DNA of 64,000 nt from Robbsia andropogonis (lineage in GTDB: Bacteria > Pseudomonadota > Gammaproteobacteria > Burkholderiales > Burkholderiaceae). The DNA lies in the NCBI RefSeq assembly GCF_000970345.1, contig NZ_LAQU01000003.1, positions 1-64,000 on the forward strand. Reading direction: 5' to 3'. Numbering within the stretch: position 1 is the stretch's first letter; every line of letters begins with the position of its first letter. The translations under genes and the position numbers were made by a program. A model generated the notes under the pieces. The model did not search any database. It was not told where the DNA came from and was given only the letters and a program-made list of their open reading frames with translations. Shown here piece by piece: positions 1 to 9,824 of this stretch.

Positions 1-306
1 TATCTTTCGATTCGCTACAGTAAGCGTCTGAGCACTGCTGGCATCGAGCCGTCTGTTGGAAGTCGCGGCGATAGCTACGATAATGCGCTGGCCGAGACCA
101 TCAACGGATGGTACAAAGCCGAGGTAATTCACCGACGCAGCGCGTGGAAAACGCGCGAATCGGTGGAAGTCGCCACGTTGGAATGGGTCGTTTGGTTCAA
201 TCATCGTCGTCTGATGGGGCCACTCGGATATATCCCTCCAGCCGAAGCTGAGGCAAACTATCACCGCCACGGCAAAATTAACGTAACCGAGGCAGCGTTA
301 ACTTAA
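1..306 (+). CDS. IS3-family transposase OrfB, C-terminal part (5' end outside window)
   Basis: The frame is open from the first base to a TAA at 304-306 (101 residues). It reads as the end of an rve/DDE integrase-type transposase. The stretch SYDNALAETING contains the catalytic glutamate of the DDE triad, followed by the usual tail WFNHRR...PPAEAEANY. This tail is characteristic of IS3-family OrfB proteins of the IS2/IS51 type. In this family OrfB is normally made as an OrfAB fusion by programmed frameshifting and cuts and joins the element ends. The start and the first two catalytic residues are outside the window. Family assignment is secure; the exact IS is not named. Confidence 0.93.
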   Translation, partial: YLSIRYSKRLSTAGIEPSVGSRGDSYDNALAETINGWYKAEVIHRRSAWKTRESVEVATLEWVVWFNHRRLMGPLGYIPPAEAEANYHRHGKINVTEAALT

Positions 307-310
307 ACCA

Positions 311-340
311 ACCCGCCTCCACAAATCCCGGCGGGGTTCA
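311..340. repeat. Right terminal inverted repeat of the IS3-family element
   Basis: The 30 bases after the transposase stop end in ...GGCGGGGTTCA. Read on the other strand this begins TGAACCCCGCC, the TGA(A)CC...G-rich end found in IS51-like IS3 elements. The element should therefore end at 340. The left end and the target duplication cannot be seen, so the boundary rests on the family pattern alone. Confidence 0.7.
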
Positions 341-445
341 GCATGCCTTGTATCTGAAACAATAGCAGACACAATATCGAAATGGACTACTGCAACGCTA
401 CCTCGGTCGCACATTGACAGATGCCTACCTGAGCGGAGCCATCAG

Positions 446-724
446 TTGGAAATCATCGTTGAGACGTATGTGCCGTTTGGGGAACGTTCATCGGCGGGCT
501 TGCGCGTCAGACCCCTTCCAGGTCAGGGCGTAGACCCAAGCCTCAAAGTAGAGTGCAGTCGCTCAATGCGACAACAGCATCCCGCTGGTTCGCTGTTTCG
601 ACTATCCGTGAAGCTGACCGACCGAAAAGGAACGCAATTCTTATATGCTCCCCCTAATGCACCATTCGAGCATGTGACCTACGAGGAAGCAGAGCGATTT
701 ATCTCAACCATGTTCGGCACTTAA
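446..724 (+). CDS. Small hypothetical protein downstream of the IS end
   Basis: A 92-residue product with a TTG start in the best reading. I recall similar small proteins of unknown function in Burkholderia and Ralstonia sharing the segments RPLPGQGxDPSLKVECS and a C-terminal EAERFI, but I cannot name a domain. No clear Shine-Dalgarno precedes the TTG. The frame is also open all the way back to the IS boundary at 341, so this may be the 3' part of a longer gene cut by the insertion rather than a complete gene. It is soluble, with no signal peptide or membrane segment. Confidence 0.55.
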   Translation: MEIIVETYVPFGERSSAGLRVRPLPGQGVDPSLKVECSRSMRQQHPAGSLFRLSVKLTDRKGTQFLYAPPNAPFEHVTYEEAERFISTMFGT

Positions 725-1215
725 TCGACCGGCGTGCTCCCTCAAGAATGCTACAGCCCGCGTAGCCAAACCGTCATAGAGAACGGTACTGCGTCACTCA
801 CAATCTTCAAAAGTAACGTTACGAAGCGGAAATATTATATGGGGCAAGCGGGAGATGATCCGAGGGGCGTCATGATGTGGCAGATGACCTGCGTATGGCC
901 ACACTGAAGCCGCTCCCGCACGTGCATATCCGGCACGCAGCAATCGACAAGACATCGCCCGACCGGATGTGCCATTAAAGCAAAGTGGAAGGTCCTAGAG
1001 TAGGACCTTCGTGCGGACATTTTGAAAAAACGCGACGCGAAATTGGGGGCTAGTCGCCTCTCGCCGATTTTCAAAAACCATCGGAAACAGATATTTTTTA
1101 ACCACTTATTTTATTGGGGTTTTCGGAAATCTCCCCCCCAATCTAGCCATCCAAGCTATTTTAAAAAGCTTTCTATTTCCGGCCTACACACACGCCTCGT
1201 GAAGTGCCCCCCCTT
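725..1215. other. Intergenic stretch without a convincing gene
   Basis: Between the small ORF and the 3' end of glmS. It holds a perfect 9-bp inverted repeat at 989-1009 (listed separately), then an A+T-rich segment at 1070-1190 containing a short AAGCT...AGCTT stem at 1153-1172 that might help terminate glmS transcription. The 79-codon minus-strand ORF here runs through the inverted repeat and resembles nothing I know. Confidence 0.6.
989..1009. repeat. Perfect inverted repeat, 9-bp arms, 3-base loop
   Basis: AAGGTCCTA-GAG-TAGGACCTT. No T-run follows directly on either strand, so it is not a textbook intrinsic terminator. It could be a terminator remnant, a protein-binding site or the mark of a small mobile repeat. 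Confidence 0.75.
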
Positions 1216-3042
1216 TCACTCCACCGTAACCGACTTCGCCAGATTCCGTGGCTTATCCACATCAGTCCCTCTAGCACACGCCGTATGATAAGCAAGCAAT
1301 TGCAGCGGCACGGTATGCAGAATCGGCGACAACAGCCCGTAGTGTTCCGGCATCCGGATCACATGCACGCCCTCATCGCTTTCAATGTGCGTATCGGCAT
1401 CGGCAAACACATAAAGCTGCCCGCCTCGGGCGCGCACTTCCTGCATATTCGACTTCAGCTTTTCCAGAAGCGAGTCATTCGGCGCCACGGTCACCACTGG
1501 CATCGCTTCGGTCACCAGCGCCAGCGGTCCATGCTTCAGCTCTCCTGCGGGATAGGCTTCAGCATGAATATAAGAAATCTCCTTCAGCTTCAACGCCCCT
1601 TCCAGCGCAATCGGGTAATGCAAACCACGCCCCAAAAACAGTGCATTTTCCTTACGTGAAAACTCTTCCGCCCAGGAAATGATCTGCGGTTCCAGCGCGA
1701 GCACGCTATTCAGCGCCGCCGGCAAGTGACGCAATTGCGCCAGATACTTCGCCTCAGCCTTAGCGTCCACATGACCCCGCAACTTGCCAAGCGTCGCAGC
1801 GAGAATAAACAACCCCACCAACTGCGTCGTAAATGCCTTGGTCGACGCCACGCCGATCTCGGTGCCCGCGTGCGTCAGGAACTTCATCTTCGTCAGCCGC
1901 ACCATGGCGCTGGACGCAACGTTGCAAATAGCCAGCGTATTCTGATGCCCCAGCTCCTGCGCGTATTTCAGCGCGGCAAGCGTATCGGCCGTCTCCCCCG
2001 ACTGCGAGATCGTCATCACCAGCGCATTCGGATTTGGCACGGACTCACGATAGCGATATTCGCTGGCCACTTCCACATCCGCGGGAATCTTCGCAACCGA
2101 CTCCAACCAATACTTCGCCGTCAAACCGGCGTAATAGCTGGTACCACACGCCAGAATCAGCACCCGATCGATCTTTGACAGAATCGCCGGAGCGGCCTCG
2201 CCAAACAGCTTGGCATCAAAGCCATCAATGGCCGGAATCGTGTCATTGATCGCGCGCGGTTGCTCGAAGATTTCCTTCTGCATGAAGTGGCGATACGGCC
2301 CGAGCTCGACGGCACTACCATACGCTGCCACCGTACGCACTTCCCGTTCGACCGTTTGATCGTGCGCATCGACAATCGTCACGCCGTTCAATTGCACGTC
2401 GACCACATCGCCTTCTTCCAGGAAGATGAAGCGATCGGTACTACCCGCCAGCGCCAGCGCATCGGACGCGATGAAGTTCTCATGCTTCCCTGACGCGCCA
2501 ATACCCACCACCAATGGCGATCCGGCACGCGCACCCACGACCCGATGCGGCTCGTCTTTATGAATCACACCAATCGCATAAGCACCGCGCAGCAGCTTCA
2601 CTACTTTCCGCACAGCCGCGAACAGATCGCCCGCATAATGCAGATGCACCAGATGCGCGATGACCTCCGTATCCGTCTGCGATACGAAGGTGTAACCTTT
2701 CGCGATTAAATCCTGACGCAGCGGCTCGAAGTTCTCGATGATCCCGTTGTGTACCACGCCCACCGTGTCATGCGAGAAAATCGGATGCGCGTTGTGCGTG
2801 ACAGGTGCACCATGCGTCGCCCATCGCGTATGCGAGATACCCGTTTCCGCTTGCAGATGTTGCTCGCGCACTTGTGCATCGAGTTCCGCAACCCGCGCCG
2901 TGCTGCGTGCACGGGCCAGTTGCGCATCTTTGATGATGGCCACGCCGCAGGAATCATAACCGCGGTATTCAAGCCGCCGCAGACCTTCCACCAGTACATC
3001 GACGATATTCCGCTGCGCTACCGCGCCTACAATCCCACACAT
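1216..3042 (-). CDS. glmS: Glutamine--fructose-6-phosphate aminotransferase (isomerizing)
   Basis: Makes glucosamine-6-phosphate from fructose-6-phosphate and glutamine, the first committed step to UDP-GlcNAc for peptidoglycan and lipopolysaccharide. The 608-residue length is normal for GlmS. It begins MCGIVGA, so Cys2 becomes the N-terminal nucleophile of the glutaminase domain (about 1-240). Two SIS sugar-isomerase domains follow (about 285-425 and 455-600), and the protein ends with the family's LAKSVTVE. The ATG is fixed because the catalytic cysteine must be residue 2. It lies 74 bp downstream of glmU on the same strand, so the two UDP-GlcNAc pathway genes are probably co-transcribed. 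Confidence 0.98.
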   Translation of the reverse strand: MCGIVGAVAQRNIVDVLVEGLRRLEYRGYDSCGVAIIKDAQLARARSTARVAELDAQVREQHLQAETGISHTRWATHGAPVTHNAHPIFSHDTVGVVHNGIIENFEPLRQDLIAKGYTFVSQTDTEVIAHLVHLHYAGDLFAAVRKVVKLLRGAYAIGVIHKDEPHRVVGARAGSPLVVGIGASGKHENFIASDALALAGSTDRFIFLEEGDVVDVQLNGVTIVDAHDQTVEREVRTVAAYGSAVELGPYRHFMQKEIFEQPRAINDTIPAIDGFDAKLFGEAAPAILSKIDRVLILACGTSYYAGLTAKYWLESVAKIPADVEVASEYRYRESVPNPNALVMTISQSGETADTLAALKYAQELGHQNTLAICNVASSAMVRLTKMKFLTHAGTEIGVASTKAFTTQLVGLFILAATLGKLRGHVDAKAEAKYLAQLRHLPAALNSVLALEPQIISWAEEFSRKENALFLGRGLHYPIALEGALKLKEISYIHAEAYPAGELKHGPLALVTEAMPVVTVAPNDSLLEKLKSNMQEVRARGGQLYVFADADTHIESDEGVHVIRMPEHYGLLSPILHTVPLQLLAYHTACARGTDVDKPRNLAKSVTVE

Positions 3043-3116
3043 GGTTTGTCCTCGATATCACACGTCAATCCGCTTCCGCGGCAAGCCGATGGCCCGCATG
3101 CCGGAAGCGGGCGGCG

Positions 3117-4481
3117 TTACGCCTTCCTCTGTTTTACCGGCCGCTGATAACCGGCCTTCGCAAGCTGCGTCTTCTCGTTCAGCGTCAGCGACGCGGCGGG
3201 CACATCTTTCCACACCGTCGTTCCAGCGGCCAGCGTGGCACCTTTGCCAATCCGTACCGGTGCGACCAGGCTTGCATTCGATCCCACGAAGACGTCGTCC
3301 TCGATGATGGTTCGATGCTTGTTGGCACCATCGTAGTTGCACGTGATCGTACCCGCGCCCACATTCACGCCACTGCCGATATCCGCATCGCCGATATACG
3401 TCAGATGGTTGGCCTTCGACCCCTTGGCGATGGTCGCGTTTTTCACTTCTACAAAATTGCCGATATGCACATCGTCGGACAATGCCGCGCCGGGACGCAG
3501 ACGCGCATACGGTCCGATAACCGCTCCCGCACCGATCTTTGCACCTTCCAGGTGGCAGAACGCATCGATGCGGGTGCCCGCGGCAATCTCGACATCACGC
3601 AGCACGCAGTTCGGCCCGATACGCACGTCATCACCCAACACCACGCTGCCTTCGAACACACAGTTCACATCGATCGATACATCGCGGCCGGTTTTCAAGA
3701 CACCACGCACGTCCACTCGTGCCGGATCAGCCAGCGTCACACCGTCGTCCAACAGCGTAGCCGCAATCCGCGCTTGAAACGCCCGTTCCAACACGGCAAG
3801 CTGCGCACGGCTGTTGACGCCAAGCGTCTCGGTCTCGTCGGACGAGGACACGGCGTGCACAGCCAAGCCATCGGCAATGGCGGATTCGACAAGATCGGTC
3901 AGGTAATACTCGCCTTGCGCATTGTCGTTGCGCAGCGCCTCGAGCCAGCCGCCCAGCTTTGCAGTAGGCAGCACGACAATGCCCGTGTTGACTTCCTGGA
4001 TGGCCTTGGTTGCCGCATCGGCATCCTTCTCTTCAACGATCTTCGTCACGGCACCGGATGCGTTGCGCACGATACGACCATACCCCGTGGGGTTGTCCAA
4101 CGTGACGGTCAACAGCCCATAGCCTTGCGGTCCGGCGGCATCAATCAAACGTTGGAGCGTAGCGCCGGTCGTCAACGGCACATCACCGTATAAAACAAGT
4201 GTCGGAACGGAAGGATCGAGCGCATCGAGGGCTTGCTTTACAGCGTGCCCGGTACCCAGTTGCTGGGTCTGCTCGGCAAAGACGATATCGGAAGCGGTCA
4301 CGGCGTCTCGTACCACAGGGGCGCCGTGCCCCACCACCACCACGATACGCGTGGGCCGCAACGTGCGTGCCGTGTCGATCACATGGGTCAACAGCGGTCG
4401 CCCCGCCAGTGGATGCAGGACCTTCGGCAAGGCGGAACGCATCCGCTTACCCGAACCCGCGGCCAGAATCACGATGTTCAC
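3117..4481 (-). CDS. glmU: Bifunctional UDP-N-acetylglucosamine pyrophosphorylase / glucosamine-1-phosphate N-acetyltransferase
   Basis: A cytoplasmic enzyme catalysing the last two steps to UDP-GlcNAc: acetylation of glucosamine-1-P, then uridylyl transfer. The 454 residues match the family. The N-terminal nucleotidyltransferase domain carries the LAAGSGKRM...PK signature at residues 6-20 and a DVPL metal-site motif near residue 105. From about residue 250 the protein becomes a left-handed beta-helix of hexapeptide repeats, with the acetyl-CoA end near the C-terminus. It is transcribed toward glmS and probably forms an operon with it. Confidence 0.97.
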   Translation of the reverse strand: MNIVILAAGSGKRMRSALPKVLHPLAGRPLLTHVIDTARTLRPTRIVVVVGHGAPVVRDAVTASDIVFAEQTQQLGTGHAVKQALDALDPSVPTLVLYGDVPLTTGATLQRLIDAAGPQGYGLLTVTLDNPTGYGRIVRNASGAVTKIVEEKDADAATKAIQEVNTGIVVLPTAKLGGWLEALRNDNAQGEYYLTDLVESAIADGLAVHAVSSSDETETLGVNSRAQLAVLERAFQARIAATLLDDGVTLADPARVDVRGVLKTGRDVSIDVNCVFEGSVVLGDDVRIGPNCVLRDVEIAAGTRIDAFCHLEGAKIGAGAVIGPYARLRPGAALSDDVHIGNFVEVKNATIAKGSKANHLTYIGDADIGSGVNVGAGTITCNYDGANKHRTIIEDDVFVGSNASLVAPVRIGKGATLAAGTTVWKDVPAASLTLNEKTQLAKAGYQRPVKQRKA

Positions 4482-4596
4482 GTGGCACCCTTCGGTCAGA
4501 ATGAGCGCTCCATTCTAGCACGCGAAGGGGATGGCAAAACCGTTCGGCGGGGCCCAAACCGGCCCCCTCGAACCCGCAAATCGCGGTGCAAACAAC

Positions 4597-4619
4597 GGTT
4601 CGCCCAACCGCCGCGAACC
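4597..4619 (-). terminator. Candidate terminator downstream of the CheV-like gene
   Basis: Perfect 7-bp arms GGTTCGC / GCGAACC with a 9-base loop, about 25 bases after the stop of the CheV-like gene on the minus strand, followed by GTTGTTTGC. The U-tract is poor, so this is only a candidate. A second G+C-rich hairpin (GGGGCC / GGCCCC, 4549-4566) lies further on. Confidence 0.35.
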
Positions 4620-4643
4620 CGTCACGCACCAGTCAATAATCGA

Positions 4644-5597
4644 TCAGGCGCATTGCTTGATCGCACTGCGCATCGCCTCGGCCAATTCCGCCGCAACGAA
4701 TTTCGCGACATAGCCGTTCGCGCCTACCTTGCGTACGTGCTCTTCATTAGCCGATCCAGACAAGGACGAGTGGATGACCACGGGAATGCGCTGTAGCCCT
4801 TCCTCCGCCTTGATACGGCGCGTCAACGTGAAACCATCCATCTCGGGCATTTCGAGATCAGTCAAGACCAGGGCGATTTCGTCGCTGATATTCCGGCCTT
4901 CGGAGCGCGCCTTCTGGTTCATCGCATCCAGCACGTTCCAGGCTTCCTGCCCGGTCTTGGTCATGATGAACGGCACGCCCATTGCGGTCAGGCTCTGTTC
5001 CAACAGACCACGTGCCACGGCGGAATCATCGGCCGCCAGCACCTTCGCGCCCTTGCGCAGCTTCAACGCACCGGTCTCCTGCTGGTCGATTGGCGGACGT
5101 TCTTCCGGCATCACGTCACGCAGAATCTGCTCGACGTCCAACACCTGCGCCAGCAAATTCTGATCGCCGGGCAAGCGGGCGAAGCTGGTCACCGTCTTGC
5201 TGCGCGAATGTGATTCAGCCGACAACACGTTGCTCCATTCCAGGCGCACGATATCGTCTACCTCTTCCACCGCAAAGCCCTGCGTGGTCCGCGCAAACTC
5301 GGTCACCAGCAAGATCTTCAAGCCATTACGCGGTTCGCATCCGGTGATACGCGCCAGATCGATCACCGGAATGATTTGGCCACGGATATCGGCAACACCG
5401 AGCATTTCGGGACCGGCCCCCACCAGGGCGGTCAGCTTCGGCATGGCCATGATCTCACGGATCTTGAACACATTGATGCCGTACAGCTCGCGCTGATCCG
5501 TGCCCGGCGATTCGCCAAGCCGGAACAGCAGCAGCTCGAACATATTGTTACCGGCCAATCGGACCCGTTGTTCGATGTCCTGTTGCGTCGTATCCAT
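4644..5597 (-). CDS. cheV: CheV-type chemotaxis protein (CheW domain + response-regulator receiver)
   Basis: A 317-residue adaptor linking methyl-accepting chemoreceptors to the CheA kinase. A CheW-like domain occupies about 20-165. A receiver domain occupies about 185-315 with the acidic pair DD at 190-191, the phospho-acceptor Asp247 (LVLTDLEMP) and Lys299. This order is that of CheV. I chose the ATG at 5597 over a GTG 15 bases upstream because GGGGGAG sits 6 bases before it. It lies 148 bp downstream of a methyl-accepting protein gene on the same strand, which fits a shared chemosensory role. Family is certain; the receptor partner is inferred from position. Confidence 0.9.
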   Translation of the reverse strand: MDTTQQDIEQRVRLAGNNMFELLLFRLGESPGTDQRELYGINVFKIREIMAMPKLTALVGAGPEMLGVADIRGQIIPVIDLARITGCEPRNGLKILLVTEFARTTQGFAVEEVDDIVRLEWSNVLSAESHSRSKTVTSFARLPGDQNLLAQVLDVEQILRDVMPEERPPIDQQETGALKLRKGAKVLAADDSAVARGLLEQSLTAMGVPFIMTKTGQEAWNVLDAMNQKARSEGRNISDEIALVLTDLEMPEMDGFTLTRRIKAEEGLQRIPVVIHSSLSGSANEEHVRKVGANGYVAKFVAAELAEAMRSAIKQCA

Positions 5598-5745
5598 GCT
5601 TTTCTCCCCCACCGCCTTGAAATGCGCCTGGTGCCGCCAGCAACCTGATATCGCACATCATGCGGCGGCAGGTTTCCGAGGCGTGCCACGCACGCTATAT
5701 CTGAAAACAGAAATTAAGACACTAATGAACGATGCAAAATCCGGC

Positions 5746-7632
5746 TTAGAAGGTTTCCCACTCATCCGCCGAAGCCGGCTTCGGCACTGCCACGGAACGC
5801 GTGCCCGTCTGCATTGGCGCAGGCGTGCGCAACACTTCCTCCGCCACGGCAACGGACGCCGTTGCCGCCACCGGTGCGGCCGCCGCCATCGATGTGCGCG
5901 GCGCGGTTCGCGCCGGGGCCTTGTTCACGCCTTTCGACCGTGAACCCACCGGCGTTTTCCGTGCGCGCGTTGCCGTCGTCCCGGCAGCAGATGCTTTCGG
6001 GCGCGACGCACTACTGATCGCCACCGGCGATGACGACACAGGTATCGATGCCAGCACCTTCGCGGCAACCTCGACGTTGCGATCGACCTTGAACGTGGCG
6101 ACGAGCGACTTCAATGCACTCGACTGCGCGGCCATCGACTGCGCCGCCGCCGATGCCTGCTCGACCAGTGCCGCGTTCTGCTGCGTCACTTCGTCCATCT
6201 GCGCCACTGCTTGGTTGACCTGCTCGATACCCGTTTGCTGCTCGGTCGACGCGGCGGAGACTTCGCCCATCAGGTCGGTCACGCGCCGCACGGACTTCAC
6301 GACGTCCTTCATCGTCGCACCGGCTTCATCAACCAACGCCGAGCCGGCTTTCACGCCCTCCACCGATTGGTTGATCAGCCCGGTGATTTCCTTCGCGGCC
6401 GCGGCACTACGCTGCGCCAGCGTGCGCACTTCGCCGGCCACCACCGCAAAGCCACGCCCCTGCTCGCCGGCACGAGCGGCTTCCACCGCCGCGTTCAAGG
6501 CGAGAATATTGGTCTGGAATGCAATGCCTTCAATCACCGAGATGATCTCGGCAACTTTCTCGGAACTGGTGGTGATGCCGCGCATCGTACCCACAACCTT
6601 CTCGACCACGTCACCGCCGCGCTCGGCAATTTCCGATGCATCACGCGCCAACATATTGCCTTGCTTCGCGTTCTCCGCGTTCTGACGCACGGCGGCAGTC
6701 AGTTGCTCCATGCTGGCCGCGGTCTCTTCCAATGCGGAGGCCTGCTCTTCCGTCCGCTGACTCAGGTCGCTGTTACCCGCGGCGATTTCCGAAGAACCGG
6801 TGGCAATACTTTCGCTGCTATCGCGTACACGGCTGACCATCGATGCCAACTTTTCGTTCATGTTCGACAGCGCGCCAAGCAATTGCGCCATCTCATCACG
6901 GCCGCGCACCTCGATGCGCCGGGTCAAGTCGCCACGTGCAACGGTCTCCGCCACGTCCACAGCCTCACGTACCGGCGCGGTGATCGAGCGCGTGATCAGC
7001 ACGGCAATGACGCTGCCGCCCAGGAAGGCCAGCAGGACGATCACCACCGTGGTCGTCAGCGTTTCGCTGAACGCACCTTCGGCGTCCGCGACGGCGGCAT
7101 CGCCGCCCTTCCGGTTGAATTCGATATCCTCAGCGATAGCGTCGACCAAGGTGCCAAACGCCACTGTCGCGCCATTAAGCGCCAATTCACGGGCTTGCAT
7201 CATCCCCGCATCACCGGTAGCAGCGAGATCGGCGACCTGCTTGTCGACCTCGCGATACACCGTCCACGCCTGCTGAACCTTGTCAGAGAGTACTTTTTCG
7301 TCGCCGTTGGCCGAGAGCTTTACATAGTCTGCCCAGGCACTGTCATACGCCTTGAGTGAAGCGTCACGCGTCTTGTTGTCTTTCGCGCGCCCGGCGTCAC
7401 TCGTTTGCAGCAAAATCTTCAACTGCGTCCGACGCACGGTGTTGGCGGTATTCTGAAGTGTTCCCAGCGCCTGGATACTTGGCAACCAATCCTTTGCCAG
7501 GCTCTCCGTGCCGCGATACACACGCGATGTCTGCATATAGGACAAAACGCCCATCAACGCGATCAACAGCAGCGTGATGCCGAATCCCAATCCCAAGCGG
7601 GCGCCAATCTTCAAGTTGCTCAGAAACTTCAC
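5746..7632 (-). CDS. Methyl-accepting chemotaxis protein with CheR/CheB-tethering tail
   Basis: A membrane chemoreceptor of 628 residues. TM1 is about residues 12-33, followed by a periplasmic four-helix-bundle-type region to about 185, TM2 at about 190-212, then HAMP. The signalling domain has the hairpin motif [20 protein letters not shown]. An Ala/Pro/Arg-rich flexible linker leads to a C-terminal EWETF, matching the NWETF-type pentapeptide that recruits CheR and CheB in high-abundance receptors. I chose the GTG at 7632 because GGAG lies just upstream and it puts TM1 close to the N-terminus. The ligand cannot be read from sequence. Confidence 0.92.
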   Translation of the reverse strand: MKFLSNLKIGARLGLGFGITLLLIALMGVLSYMQTSRVYRGTESLAKDWLPSIQALGTLQNTANTVRRTQLKILLQTSDAGRAKDNKTRDASLKAYDSAWADYVKLSANGDEKVLSDKVQQAWTVYREVDKQVADLAATGDAGMMQARELALNGATVAFGTLVDAIAEDIEFNRKGGDAAVADAEGAFSETLTTTVVIVLLAFLGGSVIAVLITRSITAPVREAVDVAETVARGDLTRRIEVRGRDEMAQLLGALSNMNEKLASMVSRVRDSSESIATGSSEIAAGNSDLSQRTEEQASALEETAASMEQLTAAVRQNAENAKQGNMLARDASEIAERGGDVVEKVVGTMRGITTSSEKVAEIISVIEGIAFQTNILALNAAVEAARAGEQGRGFAVVAGEVRTLAQRSAAAAKEITGLINQSVEGVKAGSALVDEAGATMKDVVKSVRRVTDLMGEVSAASTEQQTGIEQVNQAVAQMDEVTQQNAALVEQASAAAQSMAAQSSALKSLVATFKVDRNVEVAAKVLASIPVSSSPVAISSASRPKASAAGTTATRARKTPVGSRSKGVNKAPARTAPRTSMAAAAPVAATASVAVAEEVLRTPAPMQTGTRSVAVPKPASADEWETF

Positions 7633-8000
7633 GACAGCTCTCCATGAGTATGCAGTACGGTGAACGGCCGCCAGAAAGCTTACTGAAGGTCTTGAGCGAT
7701 ATTTATTTAGCCATGCCGGGGCTTTCACTGCCGATGCATCGAAAAAAAACCAGCCATTAAGCGGTTTTTACCGATTTCGCACCACCTCCGTCATACCAAC
7801 TATTAATATCAATCATGCCGCGCCGCCGGGGCGTCGTTATCGATGCAATGCCGCGATCACACGCTGGCGGCGCGATCGCCTTATCGTATTTTTATTTAGT
7901 GGAAAGCTTGCCGAAAATGGATAGAAAAAAGCGCCGCCATCATCGATGGAGACGCTTTTTTAAACGCATCGAGACGTACCGGTCTGTCTTGTAAAGACCG
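7633..8000. other. Intergenic region between ttcA and the chemoreceptor gene
   Basis: Holds the ttcA terminator (7925-7961) and the upstream region of the chemoreceptor. I looked for a flagellar sigma-28 promoter (TAAA-N15-GCCGATAA) and did not find a convincing one. No ORF of interest. Confidence 0.6.
7925..7961 (-). terminator. Intrinsic terminator downstream of ttcA
   Basis: Outer stem AAAAAAGCG / CGCTTTTTT enclosing an inner hairpin CCATC-ATC-GATGG. On the minus strand it lies 40-76 bases after the ttcA stop and ends in a T6 run. The symmetry would let it act on either strand, but only ttcA needs it. Confidence 0.8.
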
Positions 8001-9086
8001 TCAACCCTCTCGCTTGCCGAAGCGAATCACCTGCTCACGGAGCCCAGACGACGGGGTAGTGCGTATCGATGCCTCGTTCGTCGCGCGGGTAACGGCGTCA
8101 ACATCAGCATCCTCTTCATCATCGGCAAGCATCAAGGGCCGCGCCACGTCGCTGCCACAGGGATCTTCATCGAAAGCGATATCGCCATCCGGATCAGGGC
8201 TGCCGCTGGCACGCAAGCCGGTGAAGTTGAACAGATCCCGATCCATCAGATGCGATGGCACCACGCTCGACAGCGCGTTGAACATATTGTCGACGCGCCC
8301 TGGAAAACGTTTATCCCAATCGCGGATCAGCGCCTTCATCTCGGCGCGCTTCAAATTCGGCTGGCTGCCACACAGATTGCAAGGAATGATCGGGAACGCA
8401 CGCAGAACCGCGTATTTTTCAAGATCAACTTCCTTCACATACGCGAGCGGACGGATGACGATATTGCGGCCGTCGTCCGATTGGAGCTTGGGCGGCATGC
8501 CCTTGAGCTTGCCGCCATAGAACATGTTCAGGAACATCGTCTGCAGAATGTCATCACGGTGATGGCCGAGTGCGATCTTCGTTGCGCCCAGTTCGCCCGC
8601 CACGCGATACAGGATGCCTCGACGCAGTCGCGAACATAGCGAACACGTGGTCTTGCCTTCCGGCACCAGCCGCTTGACGATGCTGTAGGTATCCTGGTTT
8701 TCGATGTGAAACGGCACACCGCGCTGCGTCAGGTACGCAGGCAGGATGTCCTCCGGAAAACCAGGCTGCTTCTGGTCAAGGTTGACGGCGATGATCTCGA
8801 AGTCGATCGGCGCGCGCTCACGCAGCCGCATCAGAATGTCGAGCATCGCATAGCTATCCTTGCCGCCGGACAGGCACACCATGACCCGATCCCCGTCCTC
8901 GATCATGTTGTAGTCGCCAATGGCTTGGCCGACCTGACGCGCCAGACGCTTGAAGAGCTTGTTGTTCTCGTACGCGTCGCGTTCCTCGCGCCGCGTGGCC
9001 GCACGTTCTGCACGAATCACGGCACCGGGGCTAGCGTCCGGCGTGGTCTGGTCCACCGTCATGTCGGCGGGAATATCGTCAGGCAT
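8001..9086 (-). CDS. ttcA: tRNA 2-thiocytidine biosynthesis protein TtcA
   Basis: A cytoplasmic Fe-S enzyme that thiolates cytidine 32 of certain tRNAs. The 361 residues contain the PP-loop SGGKDS at 73-78 for ATP activation of the base, a CSLC pair (Cys148, Cys151) and a CNLC pair (Cys236, Cys239). These cysteines are expected to hold the cluster and catalytic thiols. After the core, from about residue 290, there is an acidic, low-complexity tail (DPDGD..., DDEEDADVD) absent from the shorter enterobacterial enzyme. The ATG abuts the folB stop directly, so the two genes are probably one transcript. Confidence 0.95.
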   Translation of the reverse strand: MPDDIPADMTVDQTTPDASPGAVIRAERAATRREERDAYENNKLFKRLARQVGQAIGDYNMIEDGDRVMVCLSGGKDSYAMLDILMRLRERAPIDFEIIAVNLDQKQPGFPEDILPAYLTQRGVPFHIENQDTYSIVKRLVPEGKTTCSLCSRLRRGILYRVAGELGATKIALGHHRDDILQTMFLNMFYGGKLKGMPPKLQSDDGRNIVIRPLAYVKEVDLEKYAVLRAFPIIPCNLCGSQPNLKRAEMKALIRDWDKRFPGRVDNMFNALSSVVPSHLMDRDLFNFTGLRASGSPDPDGDIAFDEDPCGSDVARPLMLADDEEDADVDAVTRATNEASIRTTPSSGLREQVIRFGKREG

Positions 9087-9482
9087 TTACGCCTCCTTGA
9101 ATCGGAATACCTCAACGCCCACGGACTGGCAGTCCGGATAGACGTCGATCTTCTCAGTGATGACACGCACCGCGCGCACACGCGCATCGGCCAGCAATCG
9201 CGCCGCCAGTCCATCACACAGCGTTTCCTGCAAATGCACATGCCCGTCGCCGATCGCCTCGGTAATGGCGTCACGAATGATGTCCGTGTTGACGATCTCT
9301 TCGAGCGCGTCGCGTTGTGGTGTTGAGATGGCCAGTGGCACAAACAGCTCGACATTGAAACGAACCTTTTGCGGTCCGTGCTTTTCCCGCTCGTAGGCGC
9401 CAATATGCATTCGGACTTCATAGTCGCGAACGAACAAGCGGCGGCAGTCGGCAAGACGAGGGTCGATCAGCACGCTGGTCAT
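9087..9482 (-). CDS. folB: Dihydroneopterin aldolase (FolB/FolX family)
   Basis: Cleaves dihydroneopterin in tetrahydrofolate synthesis. The product is 131 residues, the usual size of this octameric tunnel-fold enzyme. It shows the family pattern of an N-terminal strand (LFVRDYEVRMHIGAYEREK), a central FNVEL strand, a VHLQETLCDGLA helix and a C-terminal VRAVRVITEKIDVY strand. I rejected the longer frame (to 9620) and chose ATG 9482 because GGAG lies 7 bases upstream and the extra residues resemble nothing. It is immediately followed by ttcA. FolB versus the related FolX epimerase is not fully separable by eye. Confidence 0.85.
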   Translation of the reverse strand: MTSVLIDPRLADCRRLFVRDYEVRMHIGAYEREKHGPQKVRFNVELFVPLAISTPQRDALEEIVNTDIIRDAITEAIGDGHVHLQETLCDGLAARLLADARVRAVRVITEKIDVYPDCQSVGVEVFRFKEA

Positions 9483-9824
9483 CGCGCGGCTCCACAGGAA
9501 ACTTATCGGCGGCGGACGTAAGACCACGAAGCCGAAGGCCGGCAATGATCGGAAACATCCAGCGTAAAAACGAAAAACTTCAATAATATCAATCGCAACC
9601 GCATTTCGGCAAACAGGCATGGCCGCCGCCGCGGTAAATCAATCTGAATCGAAGCGATTGCACCAGACGACGCTTCACGCTGACGCGTTTGCACCACAGC
9701 GCGCCGCTTGGAAGCGCCAGCGAGCGTCTGGCAACCGCAGCACCATCAAGGAACATTCGCGTAGCATCACGCGGCGTAGCCAAAACCCGTTTGCAACCAC
9801 GCCGGGGGACACCGGGCCGCCAGT
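9483..9824. other. Intergenic region upstream of folB
   Basis: Sits between the SDR gene and folB, both on the minus strand. It holds a candidate folB promoter (9583-9612). The short ORFs on both strands lack ribosome sites and recognisable sequence. Confidence 0.5.
9583..9612 (-). promoter_or_regulatory. Candidate sigma-70 promoter for folB-ttcA
   Basis: On the minus strand a TTGCCG (9607-9612) is followed after 18 bases by TATTAT (9583-9588), about 100 bases before the folB start. It matches consensus moderately. Confidence 0.4.

Noticed and set aside
835..1074. 79-codon minus-strand ORF
   Set aside because: It spans the perfect palindrome, has no ribosome site and resembles no protein; composition is that of noncoding DNA.
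7633..7900. Sigma-28 promoter for the chemoreceptor
   Set aside because: TAAATAAA and CTCAAGACC-like sequences are present, but no GCCGATAA-like -10 sits at the required N15 spacing.
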